64,000 nt of DNA. Origin: Kondoa malvinella. Its lineage: Eukaryota; Basidiomycota; Agaricostilbomycetes; Agaricostilbales; Kondoaceae. Positions 10,993 through 21,611 of the stretch are shown here, one piece after another. The notes beneath the pieces were generated by a model, which had not been told where the DNA came from, did not search any database, and was given only the letters and a program-made list of their open reading frames with translations. The first letter of the stretch is position 1. The number at the start of each line of letters is the position of its first letter. A program made the translations under genes and the position numbers. Location of the stretch: assembly GCA_039545315.1 (NCBI GenBank), contig BCIM01000013.1, positions 62,001 to 126,000 of the forward strand, in the 5' to 3' direction.

Positions 10993-11769
10993 TCAAGTAG
11001 GAAAAGCGCTAGACTCGCCTAATTTCGCCAGAACCAAGACAAGCATTGCCTCGATACGGTCGGTCCTTTCCTCAATGCGGCCAACCCTCTCCTCAATGCG
11101 GCCAACCCTCTCCTCAATGCGGCCAACCCTCTCCTCAATGCGGCCAACCCTCTCCTCAATGCGNNNNNNNNNNNNNNNNNNNNNNNNNNNNNNNNNNNNN
11201 NNNNNNNNNNNNNNNNNNNNNNNNNNNNNNNNNNNNNNNNNNNNNNNNNNNNNNNNNNTCAACGCGGCCAACCCTCTCCTCAACGCGGCCAACTCTGTCG
11301 TCAAGAACGGCAACTGCTTCGTTCGTATTGCGCAGGCGAGTCGCGCTCAGCACGCTGTCGGACGCTGAATAAAAGATGAATACAGCGTGCGCAATTGCTC
11401 AGCAGCGAGAATTACACATAAGCGCAGTCATGCCTCGTTTGCTATTGTTGGCCTGATCAATCGTACACATTGATTCAGCAAAGAAAGGCATCATTCCAAG
11501 TTCCAACCTACAGAAGTAGTAGCCCTGGTGCCGGCAAGAGCCAGACTGTAGCTTCCCTTCGCTTCCATAGTCAAGCCACGCTCTGCGCAGACTGTTTTCA
11601 GTGAATCCGTAGAATCTGAGCGGAGCATGAGAAGCCACAGCAGAACGATAGCAGAGTGTGAGGCAATAGCAGCCAGCGGAGTGGTAGGCAGACGAGGATA
11701 AGAGGCTGGCAGCGTGAAGTTCAGTGCAAAGGCAGAGTCAACATCTAAGGATATCAAGGCAAGCCACAC
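10993..11769 (-). CDS. Heptad-repeat coiled-coil protein, interrupted by assembly gap
   Basis: The readable C-terminal part on the minus strand is a run of the heptad R-I-E-E-R-V-G, then RIEERTDRIEAMLVLVLAKL and a stop at 10993. Upstream of the gap the same heptad appears as RVGRVEERVGRV, preceded by LSATRLRNTNEAVAVLDD. A plausible first exon runs from the ATG at 11769 (MWLALISLDVDSAFALNF, containing a hydrophobic stretch SAIVLLWLLML) and could join through a GTTGGA...TTTCAG intron. Heptads of this form make a long parallel coiled coil. Function is unknown. The reading frames on the two sides of the 95 Ns disagree, which I attribute to an arbitrary gap length. The gene sits between the two AA16-like genes, on the opposite strand. 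Confidence 0.45.
11057..11306 (-). repeat. 21-bp tandem repeat coding for RIEERVG heptads
   Basis: Repeat starts (plus-strand CGG) fall at 11078, 11099, 11120, 11141 and 11162 left of the gap and at 11265 and 11286 right of it, a strict 21-nt period with few substitutions. Each unit encodes one seven-residue heptad on the minus strand. The array contains the assembly gap, so its copy number is unknown. Confidence 0.85.
11164..11258. other. Assembly gap of 95 Ns
   Basis: A run of 95 unknown bases inside the 21-bp repeat, probably because short reads could not span it. Confidence 0.99.
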
Positions 11770-11984
11770 ATAGACACAGATGGTTTAGACTGGTCAGACT
11801 GCAGACTGCATTGCATTCGTGTCTTGTTCACAGTTCGTTATCGTTGTTCTCTGCCAAGAGCATTCAAGAATCTTTCGCCAGGCGACTTGTCCACCTTCAG
11901 CGACTCACTTTCAGAACAAGTTACAAAGGTTCTGTCTTACATTGCTCACCGTGTGCTTCAGTGCACTCTTTCTGACCTATGTTC

Positions 11985-12097
11985 AGCCATGTACTGGCGT
12001 GTAAGCTGGAACCTGTCACTTCAGAATGTCACTTCTCGTTCTCCCTTTCTCTTTCCGGTTTTTCATGGCTGGAATACGCGTGACTCTCGTTCAGATG
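11985..12097 (+). promoter_or_regulatory. Promoter block conserved with the first AA16-like gene
   Basis: Counterpart of 9581-9693: an ATGTACTGG block near 11989 and the 23-nt block at 12075-12097 (ACGCGTGACTCTCGTTCAGA then TGA), 140-162 nt upstream of the ATG in both genes. Confidence 0.45.
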
Positions 12098-12236
12098 ATT
12101 CAGTCGGTCTCGTCTAGCTTCTGCGAACAGTTGCCTCTTCTTTCATCTCGCTCCATTCCGCTGCCATTCATCTCCTTGGCGACGCACTTTCCCCCTGTCT
12201 GTGCTGATCTTTCGCTACAACCGAGTCATCTCCATC

Positions 12237-13540
12237 ATGCTCGCCGTCGCTCGCTGCCTTCCTCTCTTGCTCGTCGCAGTCAGCGTGATGGGTCATGGAG
12301 CCGTCATTGACCCTCCCAGACGTCCTGGAGGGCCAGGTCGAGTCGAAGCTTGCGGACAAGCTATTCAAGACGCAGACGAGAAAGTCGGGTATGGCTTGCC
12401 CTCCTCTGCCTTCTGCCGTGCTTATTCTCGGTTGCAGCGGAACCCAGCGGATTTCGGCGCTCAAAGACCTACCTCACGATAACTCTCGCTGCAATCTCGA
12501 CCTCTGCAAAGGTACACAATTCTCGGATGCGCAAGCGAAGGGCACCGTGCAAGAGTACACTGCCGGACAAGAGTTCTCGATGACGGTTGATATTCGAGCT
12601 GTGAGTACTCAATTAGAGCCGATAATTAGCAGCTGACATCAAGAGCAGATACATCCAGCTCAAAGTCATGCGGACATCTCCGTCGTAGATGCCAGCACCG
12701 GTCAGCGCATCGGCGAACCTCTCAAGAAATGGGGCAGCGGCTACGGACCTAAGGTCGAGGAGCAGATGTACTCCCTCACCATGCCTGATGGCTTAGAGCA
12801 ATGCTCAGAGGCAAATTCTTGCCTTATCTCGTGGTTCTGGGAAGGACAGTAGGTCTTCCGATGTACAACGCTGAAATGCAATGGCTTACGATACGCTGCC
12901 CTACAGTGATGAGGTATGCATGGTCTCACCCAAAGTCCGTCTCAGCTGATTCGTGTCTTCAACATAGAATCCCACGGCAGAGTTCGCCGATCAGCAATAC
13001 AATAGGTGAGTGGATTCAGGTCAAACATCCCCTTGCTGCATTGACGTCTTATCAAGTTGTATCGACTTTGCTTGGAAACCGAAAGAAGGCGGTTCAGCTC
13101 CAGCTCCAGCGCCTGAAGATGAAGGTCGAAATGTACAACAGAAAGCCGTACAACCTCTCGAAGATGAGGCTGAAGACGAGAAGACGACCTCAATTGTGCC
13201 TACTACTAGCCAAGAAGAATCTACGCCTCAGCCTACTTTAAGCATCAACATGCCCGGTGACTTTGGTAACGCGGTTGTTAATGATGGAGACAGTAGAGAT
13301 CATCACTATGGCAATGATGACAATCCACCTAGAATGAACAAGTGAGTCTCTCATCGCACATTGCCCAGAAACGTCTGATGCTGAAGTAGAGTCGAAGAAG
13401 TGCCTGGCGTGGTGTCTGGCGAAAGTATCGAGAGGAAGGAAGAAGGCAAAGACTATGAGATAGTCGCCGACAGCAGCGCTCTGCGTCTGTCTAGCCTGGC
13501 GTCTCTGGGTCTGCTTGCAATGTTTGCTGCCATGTATTAA
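12237..13540 (+). CDS. AA16-like LPMO with C-terminal GPI-anchor signal
   Basis: Paralogue of the gene at 9811. Signal peptide MLAVARCLPLLLVAVSVMG precedes His20 (HGAVIDPPRRPGG). Then come NSRCNLDLCKGTQFSD, AGQEFSMTVDIRA, IHPAQSHADISVVD (second copper His, two residues longer than the paralogue), STGQRIGEPLKKW, ISWFW and NSCIDFAWKP. A 7-nt microexon (12907-12913) is needed to keep the frame between WFWEG and DENPTAEF. Unlike the paralogue, the core is followed by an acidic, Pro/Gln-rich linker of about 100 residues and a tail DSSALRLSSLASLGLLAMF, which looks like a GPI-anchor signal (small residues then a hydrophobic end). The enzyme is thus expected to stay on the cell surface, while its paralogue is freely secreted. 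Confidence 0.8.
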
Positions 13541-13745
13541 GAGTTTGCGAAGTCGGTGTTTGGTGCTTGTAATCGCTGATGATCTGAGATGTATACGCGT
13601 TATATTACGATGCAGAAGTAGCTGCGCTGTCCCTGCAGCTGTCCCTATCGCGTGTTGAAAATCTGGAGCGGTAAATAGACCTAAATGTCTAGAAATGTCA
13701 AGAAGCTGTCTTCTGAACGACGCGAGCAAAACCTAACTTTCAGTC

Positions 13746-16680
13746 ATGAGAGTTCCTTTCCTGTCACCAGCGCATCAATCGACGCTCACAACCAACGGAG
13801 AGTCGTTCGTGACTGATCCAACATCTGTCGAAGGGGAATCCATGTACGAGTCTCAGCAAGGCGAACACTCTTCGCTTGAAGGCGAATCTGGCTACCCCGA
13901 AGACTCGCAGCCAGCGACACAACAACCCTCGCAAACGCAGCCCGCGTATACTTCTACACCAAAATCTAGCCCTGACGAGAATTATGCCATCTTTTATCCG
14001 ACTGCTCCTCACCTTCGAGAGACTTTTAAACTTCGCCGTGATCACAATAGACCATACGTGTTTGGCAGAAGCTCAAAGATGGTAGATTTTGAAGTGCCTT
14101 CAAAGCTTGCGAGCAGCACCCATTGCCGTGTCTGGCTGGAACCTGCTACGCTGGGCGGATCACCTGAAGTGGTGATCATTGAAGATCTGTCGAGCAATGG
14201 TCTATATATTGACGGTCAGAAGATGGGCAAGGGAATCAAGACTGTCCTGCAACACGGTAGTGAAGTCATCTTTGGTCCTCCAAATGTATGCTTTCCCGCC
14301 GAACAAGTCGTGACTATGCTAACACGAATGGACAGACTCGAATCGAGGACGACTTTCGCTACATCTTTAGACATTGTCCTCTTGGGTCGAAGCTAGTGAT
14401 TGATCCTGAAGCAGCCGGTGGGCTTTATGTCCACTACGACATGCGCGATCAGATCGGCAAGGGTTCTTTCGCGACCGTCAAGCGAGCTATCAATCGGCAG
14501 ACTGGCGAATTCGTTGCTGTCAAAGTGAGTATTGCTTGTATAGTACAAGTAGTATAGGCTAAGCGTTTCACAGATCATTCATAAGTACGTCGTCCTGTTA
14601 ATGCTGGTCGAGAAGTCTGACTGTCTGATAGACGGCGCTTCATCAACAACCCAAGTGCGCTCGCTTAACGTGATTGATGACCTAGGCTGACTGTAAATCA
14701 GAAACTTTCAAAATGCTCGAAAGAGAGGTCGAAATCATCAAGAGCTTGAAACACGTGAGCTTGTGCTCCACGAATCACTTCTAGTGTTTACTGACATATG
14801 CGAGGTTCCAGCATCATATTGTCGAGTACGAAAACTACTTTGAAGACGATGAGTACATGTACATTGTCATGGAGTTTGTAGACGGAGGTGACCTGCTAGG
14901 TGAGACGCAAGCCAGCCTTCTGCTCATGCGTACTGATCTATGTGCTAGACTATGCGATAAATCGGGACGGACTCCGTATGTCGCTTACCATCTCTGTTCG
15001 CATACACATCTAACAACCCAACAGAGGAAGAACCAGCAGCAGAAATAGCAAGACAGATTTGTCTGGCCGTCGAATACCTCCACAAGCAAGGCATCTGTCA
15101 TAGAGATTTGAAACCGGACAATGTGCTTCTGACCAGAGGAGAATCGCCTATCATCAAAGTTTCTGATTTCGGCCTGGCCAAGATTGTGGATAATCAAGTA
15201 AGCGCTTTGCAGCATGGAGAAAAGGATTGACTGATATCTGCTGATAGACTTTTCTCAAAACGGCTTGTGGGACACCGACATATTTGGGTCAGCTCTCGTA
15301 ACATGCATAACATTTGTTTACTGACGGAATGAACAGCTCCGGAGGTAGTGCTTCAGGTAAGCCTTGAGACAAAGGACTCTGAACAGGACTGATGGGATAA
15401 TTAGCAGCATGGCCATGGTGGCTATAGCTTCGCTGTCGACGCATGGAGTATTGGAGTCATCGTCTACGCTATATTGGCAAACTCATCGCCGTTTGATGAA
15501 GGTATGAGTTAGCTAGAGCATGCATAACTCTGCTGAAACTCAATTAGACGAGGCTGCTCCACTCCAGCAACGGATGAGAGCGCGACAACCGGACTATCAG
15601 AACTTGCTGAACCTTGGCATATCTCAACCAGGTAATTTCTCTGCTGACCGCGGCCTTCGCACGTCTGATTTCGACAATTAACAGGCATCGATTTCATTCG
15701 AGGACTCCTAACCTTTGATCCGAAGCAGCGCATGACCGCGTGTCAGTTCTCTCCGTTTCCGGGAAGATGCTTTGGCTGACAATGACAAATAGCCGAAGCT
15801 CTGAGGCATCCTTGGCTGGAAGCTGCGAGGAATGCTCAAATCATGTGGACTCTGATCTCGTACTGACAGCCAATTTTTCCATAGACGGAAGCAAGAAAGT
15901 AGCGGCTCCATATCATGCCTGCCTCCCAACGATGCGTTACCGCCTGGCTACCAGACATCCAATTCGAAATTGCAAGTACAGCATAGCAGAACGAACTCGA
16001 ACGAGACAGATGATAGTGGCGCCTTCTCTCAACGAATGCGTAAGCCAGACTTCTATATCAGCGCAGGAAGGAGCTGATATTCCGCAGAAAATGTACACCT
16101 CAATGAGCGGAACAACCCTGACCTGCGCAAGACTGAATCTGCGCCATCGCATTACTATCAGAACGGAGCGGGACAGAACGGTCATGCAAACTTCGCTGCC
16201 CGCATACAACCGATACCAGCGATACGTTTCGCACAAGCTAGCGTCACAGCAGAGCCATCGCTCGCTGAAACCGTCGAAAGTCAGCCGTTTGATATACCTG
16301 CGGCAGTGCCTGGAGCATGGAACGGAAGCGCTTCACTCAGCGGTAGCAAGCGAAAAGAAGCGCCTTCGCATTTCAGTGACTCTTCTCTATCCTCTTTATC
16401 ATCCCTCGAAGACGAAAGCGACGAATCAGATGTACAATCAGATACGCCTGCTTCTACTGCTATGGACGAAGATGAAAAGCTCGAAGATGCACCCCGCTCA
16501 AGTCGGCGTACCTCCAAAGTACATCCAGCAGCAGCGAAAAAGGCCGCACCTCAGACTCTGCCTGCGAAACGGACGTCCCGAGCTAAAGCACCTTCTTCGC
16601 CTAAGGTAGTTACAGCCGAAACGGAAGGAAGCTCGTCAAGAAGGACATCAGGACGGATAAGGAAGCAAGCGAAGCGATAG
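13746..16680 (+). CDS. FHA-domain checkpoint kinase (Rad53/Cds1/Chk2 family)
   Basis: A DNA-damage checkpoint Ser/Thr kinase. Residues 36-65 carry five ATM/ATR-type sites (S36Q, S54Q, T58Q, S62Q, T64Q), an SQ/TQ cluster. An FHA domain follows ([40 protein letters not shown]), which binds phosphothreonine. The kinase domain has Gly-loop [10 protein letters not shown], Lys in [32 protein letters not shown] and [11 protein letters not shown], with many small introns through it. The C-terminal region is Ser/acidic-rich ([19 protein letters not shown]) and ends in basic patches ([13 protein letters not shown]) fitting a nuclear signal. The order SCD-FHA-kinase matches Cds1/Chk2; only one FHA is seen, whereas yeast Rad53 has two. 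Confidence 0.9.
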
Positions 16681-16878
16681 GATTGGTTTGGACTTGTACT
16701 ATAGAGCACTCACGACACGACATGGCATTGTAACATCATTGGGCATAGAGACACATTCTGTCATGGTGTGTTTTCTTACACATTAGCACTTCTATGCGGA
16801 CCAGGCGATCGCAGGACATCTGATCAGATAGGTTTCGTCGGCTTTTGTCACACAAGCAACCAACTCACAAATAAGCAG

Positions 16879-17423
16879 ATGAGCATACCAAAGCGTCGGC
16901 CAGGCATACTGAAATCACTGTTATACCCTACTCTACTGTTCTATACGGTCTCTACATTAGCCTTGCAGTTGGGCTCGACGCGAAGAGAAAAGGAAGCAAT
17001 GCAGCAACAATTCAATGCGCAGATCACAACACTCAACAGCGTGATCGAGAGGATACAGGCAAGGGATAGCACATTAAACAAGATGCGGGAGCTACAGCTG
17101 GTGGGTTTGAGGGATAGAGATGGAATCAAAAGCGTGCCAAAGGAATTGGGAGCGATAGATTGGGCAGCGGTATTCCCTGGTTGGGCGCGGCGGAAACGAC
17201 AGCAGCTGCTGAACAATACAGGTACGCTTTTGAGCATTCTGACACTGCGCTCTCTTCTCATCGATCTGCAGCAGAAGCCTCGTCCGCCGATACATCGCTT
17301 AGTCCACCAGCTGGTCCTTCTGCTTCCCATTCACGCAACGACACCGAACGTAGCAGCTCCTCCACACCTATCCCGGGATCTCAAGCTCAACCGCAGGACA
17401 AGAAGACTTTCTGGATATCGTAG
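16879..17423 (+). CDS. Small membrane protein with coiled coil, unknown
   Basis: Two exons (16879-17221 and 17272-17423; 50-nt GTACGC...CTGCAG intron). The start MSIPKRRPGILKSLLYPTLL leads to a hydrophobic segment SLLYPTLLFYTVSTLALQL, then a likely coiled coil (STRREKEAMQQQFNAQITTL...VIERIQARDSTLNKM) and a Ser/Pro-rich tail ending TFWIS. This build, with a short basic N-terminus, one membrane span and a coiled coil, is common in mitochondrial inner-membrane or ER accessory proteins, but I do not recognise the family. About 164 residues. Confidence 0.6.
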
Positions 17424-17555
17424 AAGCAGTCTGAACCGAGTAATGAGCTGCCTGTATAAAGCACCCGTGTGAATAGCACTGACCATAAGGCAGACAAACG
17501 ATAAAGCATGCATATGCTTGCTTTGCTAGACCAACGGTCCAAATCTCCTTATGCT

Positions 17556-18556
17556 TCACCACCATTTTTCAGTGATGACTCTTGACTTGTTCATTCCCAT
17601 TGTGCGCAAACAATACTCTTCAACCTCGTCCGTCATTGCCGGTGTCGAGCAGATATATACGAGGGATGAATTCGGCTTGGGAATAGCTTGTTGTACATCG
17701 GCCATTGTCATTCGCCTTTGTTCTACGTCGAATGGCTGTCCAGAGACCGCAGTACCAGTGAGATAAAGCTGAATATGAAGATTGGGCAATTTGGCTGCGA
17801 ACGTCTTGAAGCGATTGATGAAGAGCAATTCTTGGGTTTTGCTTCCGTAGAGCAGCTTGATTCGCAATGCAGGATTAGGTGGAAGTCGATGTAGATAGTC
17901 TAGCATTGAGCAAAATACATTGATGCCGACTCCTCCGCTGCATCACATAGTCAATTTGAAGGTTCTTTAGAAACAGGAAGCGAGGCATACGCAATCATTA
18001 TAAGCTCATCGTGGGGCACATCCTTCTCGAGAGGATAATAGAAGCTGCCCCCCTGTCGTACCATGACACAGCTCCCAACTTCTGCCTTCTCGTGAAAGTA
18101 TCGGGCTGGAGGATGATGGGCTTTCCTTATCGCCAGCTCGAACGACTTGTCTGAAGTCTGAGGAGCAGAAATGAGAGAGAAGCCGCCCACTGTTGGTGTG
18201 TTAGGGCAGAATACGTCCAGCCATTGACCAGCACGAAAAGAAAGTGGTTTGGCAGGTGTGAATAGAAAGCTCTTGACTGATCCTGAAGCGTTCTCCTTAG
18301 TTATACGCTCGATACGCGCAGGTATGGGTGCTTCTTGAGCTCGAGGCTGGTCTGCTGTCCGAAGAAGGTGCTCCAAGCGATCGTTCGATACGCCAGATGC
18401 AGATCTTGTCCGCGCCTGGTTGAGTGAATTTCCGATCGCTATGGAACTACGCAGCGATAAGTCAAAAGGATTGCAATTGAAGCGCTGGTACTGTCTGCGA
18501 GCTTACTGAGGTCGCAAGGTATGCAGGACATGACGCTTTGCTGCAAGGGAATGCAT
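17556..18556 (-). CDS. FAD/NAD(P)-binding oxidoreductase, OXNAD1-like
   Basis: Three exons. The first, from the ATG at 18556, encodes MHSLAAKRHVLHTLRPH, a typical mitochondrial presequence, spliced to SIAIGNSLNQARTRSASG. The body is a ferredoxin-reductase-type fold: FAD-binding beta-barrel (FRAGQWLDVFCPNTPTVGGF, PPARYFHEKAEVG) and, after an intron placed in MIA|GGVG, the nucleotide-binding GGVGINVFCSML and the C-terminal CSTPAMTDEVEEYC. This resembles OXNAD1, a mitochondrial oxidoreductase whose substrate is not well defined, and the cytochrome b5 reductase superfamily. It converges with the 16879 gene (132 nt). Confidence 0.8.
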
Positions 18557-18958
18557 GGCCTTCTTTTGAGCTAGAAACAAGAGCTAGGCTGAGGCTGCTG
18601 TGATAATGAGACGAAGTGCAATCCAAGATGTTTCAAGTGACGGGACAGATCAGTACATGGTTGAATGTGTCCGAGACGGCATCATAACAGTCTTTGCATT
18701 GCATCGCGGCCGCTCAAGCATTCAGATATACTAACCTTGCTCCCGCCTAATGAGATAATCTACGCTTGTGCATCCTCATCTGACCAAGGTTGGAGCACGA
18801 ATCACCCAAGGTGTTGCACATGGCAAAGTCAGCTACATTAGAGCAAACAATCAGCAACCAGGCTAGCTTTTGCACCGAGTTTAGAAAGCTTACGAGTGTC
18901 CTTTGCGAGTTCCGCTAATCGAGGAATGAGATTGGGACATTGCAAGCAACATCGTGAA
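18557..18958. other. Region between two minus-strand genes
   Basis: About 400 bases. It holds the promoter of the oxidoreductase gene and may hold extra 3' exons of the DUF1996 gene, because a donor-like GTATAG lies at its last codons. No separate gene seen. Confidence 0.35.
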
Positions 18959-20465
18959 CTATACCTTTGCAAGTTTCCATCGCAGCGAAGCATCTGCAGG
19001 AAAGCAGTCAGCAAGGTAAGATCCGAGCGCAGGAGTCACTCCCAGATCAAACTTTGAGCCAGTCGCAGGTTGAACAACTTCCTTTTCAGGTTCAGGCAGA
19101 TCAGCATCTGCTTCAGGTGCAGCAACGGGAGCAGGGTTGGGATTCTGAGCGCCTTTAGAAGCAGGTAAAGCAGGTGGAGCAGGACCAGCATTATCGGCAG
19201 CAGTGTTGTTCGGGTCAGCGTCTTTAGGCGTGCAATTGGCTGGACCTCGGGGACCAAGAACACCACGCCATTCGTTCTTGGAATTGCTCAACAACATGTC
19301 CTTTGCTGCTTCAGGTTCGAAACCGTTGATGAAGCTACCATTTAATCAGCATTGAATGTAGCAGTTTCGGGAATACAACCTACTCGCCGTGCGCAGAGAA
19401 CGAATTGCCGCTAGATAGTCTGAAAGGAGCAGGTCCATCGGTGTAGTCAAATTTGCCTAGAGCTTGAGATCAGATATTGGGGAGGACAGCATCGAACTTT
19501 GTACTTACGAGCGTCGTAACGGATGGAAAATCTCATTTGTGGGATACGAACTTGACCTTCTGGACATTGCGCCTTGGAAGATGTGCCACCGTAGCTGTAT
19601 TGAGTGAGGTCGTCCAAGTTCACACAATCGGGAAACCAGACAACTACAGACTCGTCAGACTGATATCAGAATGTAGAAGGGCATCAGACGGACGATGATG
19701 GATGTGGGTGGAGCACCGTTTGGTCTTCAGATACTTTATGAGCAAGGTTCAAACCTCGTGAAAACAAAGCATACAGGGAAAGCGGCAGCATGTTGACCAT
19801 CAGCATCTGCTGGTTCTCCTTCACAAGCCCAGCTGATTTCTGGTTTATGATGAGATAGAGCTCTTCCAGATCAAAGGAAAGAGCGTACTGGCATCTGGGT
19901 CCAGCCCGTCAGGTTCGGAAGCAAATCGATTGCCAGCGACCAGTCTCAAGTCTTCCGGAAGAGGAGTAAGACCTGGCCTCTCCAACCCGACATAGTAAGC
20001 CTTGAAGCTCTGCAATTTGTGGCACTTATCAGCACCTCTTTCTAACTTGGCGCGACAAGACGAACCATTGGGACGATCTCATCTTTGCCATTGCCAGTAA
20101 AGTAAAGCGTAGGATACCAATAAGCACTCAAATCGTTCGGGTTGTCAACCTAGAGGGAAATCAGCGATTCGATTCGAACAGAAGCACTCGGAAACATACA
20201 GAAGTGCAACCTTTGCGCAACTCGGCACTGCTAGTAGTGATGGAAGTGATAGCATCGCTTCCTGTAAAGGTATGCATGTGCGAGTCGTATTTCCCCTTGA
20301 GAAAGAATGAGTACAACGAAAGTTGATTTCGCTAGAGCGACATACATAGGCTAGGAGCGAGTCAACAGGCTTGTACATGAAGACGTCTGCATCTATGTTG
20401 GTATAAGCCAGAACAGAGCTGAAGCCGACCAGCGGCAAGAGGGCGACGAGGGAAAGACGAGGCAT
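18959..20465 (-). CDS. Secreted DUF1996-domain protein
   Basis: Start MPRLSLVALLPLVGFSSVLA is a signal peptide. Later exons show the DUF1996 hallmarks: SHMHTFTGSDAITS (His-rich start), LRKGCTS, NDLSAYWYPTLYF, KAYYVGLERPGL, SWACEGEPADADG, WFPDCVNLDD and CPEGQVRIPQMRFSIRYD, then FINGFEPEAAKDML. The C-terminus is a Pro/Ala-rich region (ADNAGPAPPALPASKG) before the stop at 18959; further 3' exons are possible. DUF1996 proteins are secreted or wall-associated fungal proteins, sometimes with WSC domains; their chemistry is not known. Roughly eight exons. Internal splice sites were judged by family match and are approximate. Confidence 0.75.
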
Positions 20466-20920
20466 AACGAGTGAAATGAAAGGACCGGAAAGATGGAGGC
20501 GGAGAGAGAAAGATAAAGGATTGCAGCAAGCTGGGCAGCGGCGGAGGCCGTCTGAACCAGGTAACACCGGAAGTATTGCTTGACGACAAATGCGTTCCGA
20601 GTTCTTCGTTGCGGGAGAATCCGACAGAATGACTCGCGAGAGGTGGCCAGTATATAGGGACGAGCCACAAAGGCAGCGTGTTACAGCAGCCTCTGAGTCT
20701 GTACAAAAGCCAGGTATCCGCGTGTCGACCGTTGCTTTGATTGGCAAGCGCTTCTCATTTGTCTTGCATTATTCTTGACAAGTCGACAGTCATTGCAGGT
20801 GCTCTGTTTTCATTGTGTAGGAAACAGACAGACAAAACGGTCGTCTACTTCCAAGCAATTATTGCATGACAAGCTCTCCTTTGGACCACCGAGTGCATTC
20901 AGACCATCTACGAACTACGA
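20466..20920. other. Divergent promoter region
   Basis: About 455 bases between the DUF1996 gene and the FHIT gene. No gene recognised. Confidence 0.35.
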
Positions 20921-21611
20921 ATGTCTGCAGCTGCAGAAGATCAAGAGAGCGACATGCATCTGTTTAGCAAGTTCAATGTCTCCAACCAGATATTCTACTA
21001 CTCGAAGCTCAGCCTCGGCCTGGTCAACCTCATGCCCTTAGTACCTGGCCGTATGGTATCTCTATAATAACACAAACGTTGCTTACACGCTACAGATGTG
21101 CTGGTCATTCCCAGACGCGTCCTACCGCGAATGGCAGATCTGTCAGAGGAAGAAGTCGCAGACCTGTTTACGAGCGCTAGAAGGATAGGCAATGTGATAG
21201 AAAGGGAGTTCAAGTCGTCTAGTCTGACGATTGCTTGCCAAGTGTGCTCTGAACTAATATACATGATTGTGTAAAGTGCTGATGCTTGAATTATAGGATG
21301 GTCCTGAAGCTGGTGAATCTTCTTTACTAATAGGTATATTTGCTTGAATTGAACGATATTGAATAGGCCAGTCTGTACCGCATTGTCACGTACATGTTAT
21401 GCCGAGACACAAGAATGACTTTGAACCGGTTGATCGTATATACGATGTGATGCAAAACGAAGGCGCAAGAGGAGCTGTAGTCGAGACTGCTGGAGAACGA
21501 GGCGAAAAGCTCAAGATGGATGCGGATCGAAAACCACGGACAGCACAAGAGATGGAAACTGAAGCGAAATGGTTGTCCAGCTTCTTCCCAGAGTACCAGG
21601 ACAAGCTATGA
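20921..21611 (+). CDS. HNT2: FHIT-type dinucleoside triphosphate hydrolase
   Basis: Four exons. Residues MSAAAEDQESDMHLFSKFNV lead to NQIFYYSKLSLGLVNLMPLV, PGHVLVIPRRVLPRMADLSE and, after a tiny 16-nt exon (DGPEAG), the histidine triad GQSVPHCHVHVMPRH (H-x-H-x-H). The reaction is hydrolysis of Ap3A-like dinucleotides to AMP plus ADP. The insertion before the C-terminal helix (RIYDVMQNEGARGAVV) and the end WLSSFFPEYQDKL fit the FHIT subfamily rather than HINT. The stop at 21609-21611 abuts the stop codon of the opposite-strand gene at 21606-21608, so the coding regions overlap by six bases. Confidence 0.9.

Noticed and set aside
11057..11306. Possible CRISPR-like or mobile repeat array
   Set aside because: Units are contiguous 21-mers with no spacers and encode a protein heptad, so it is a coding minisatellite.
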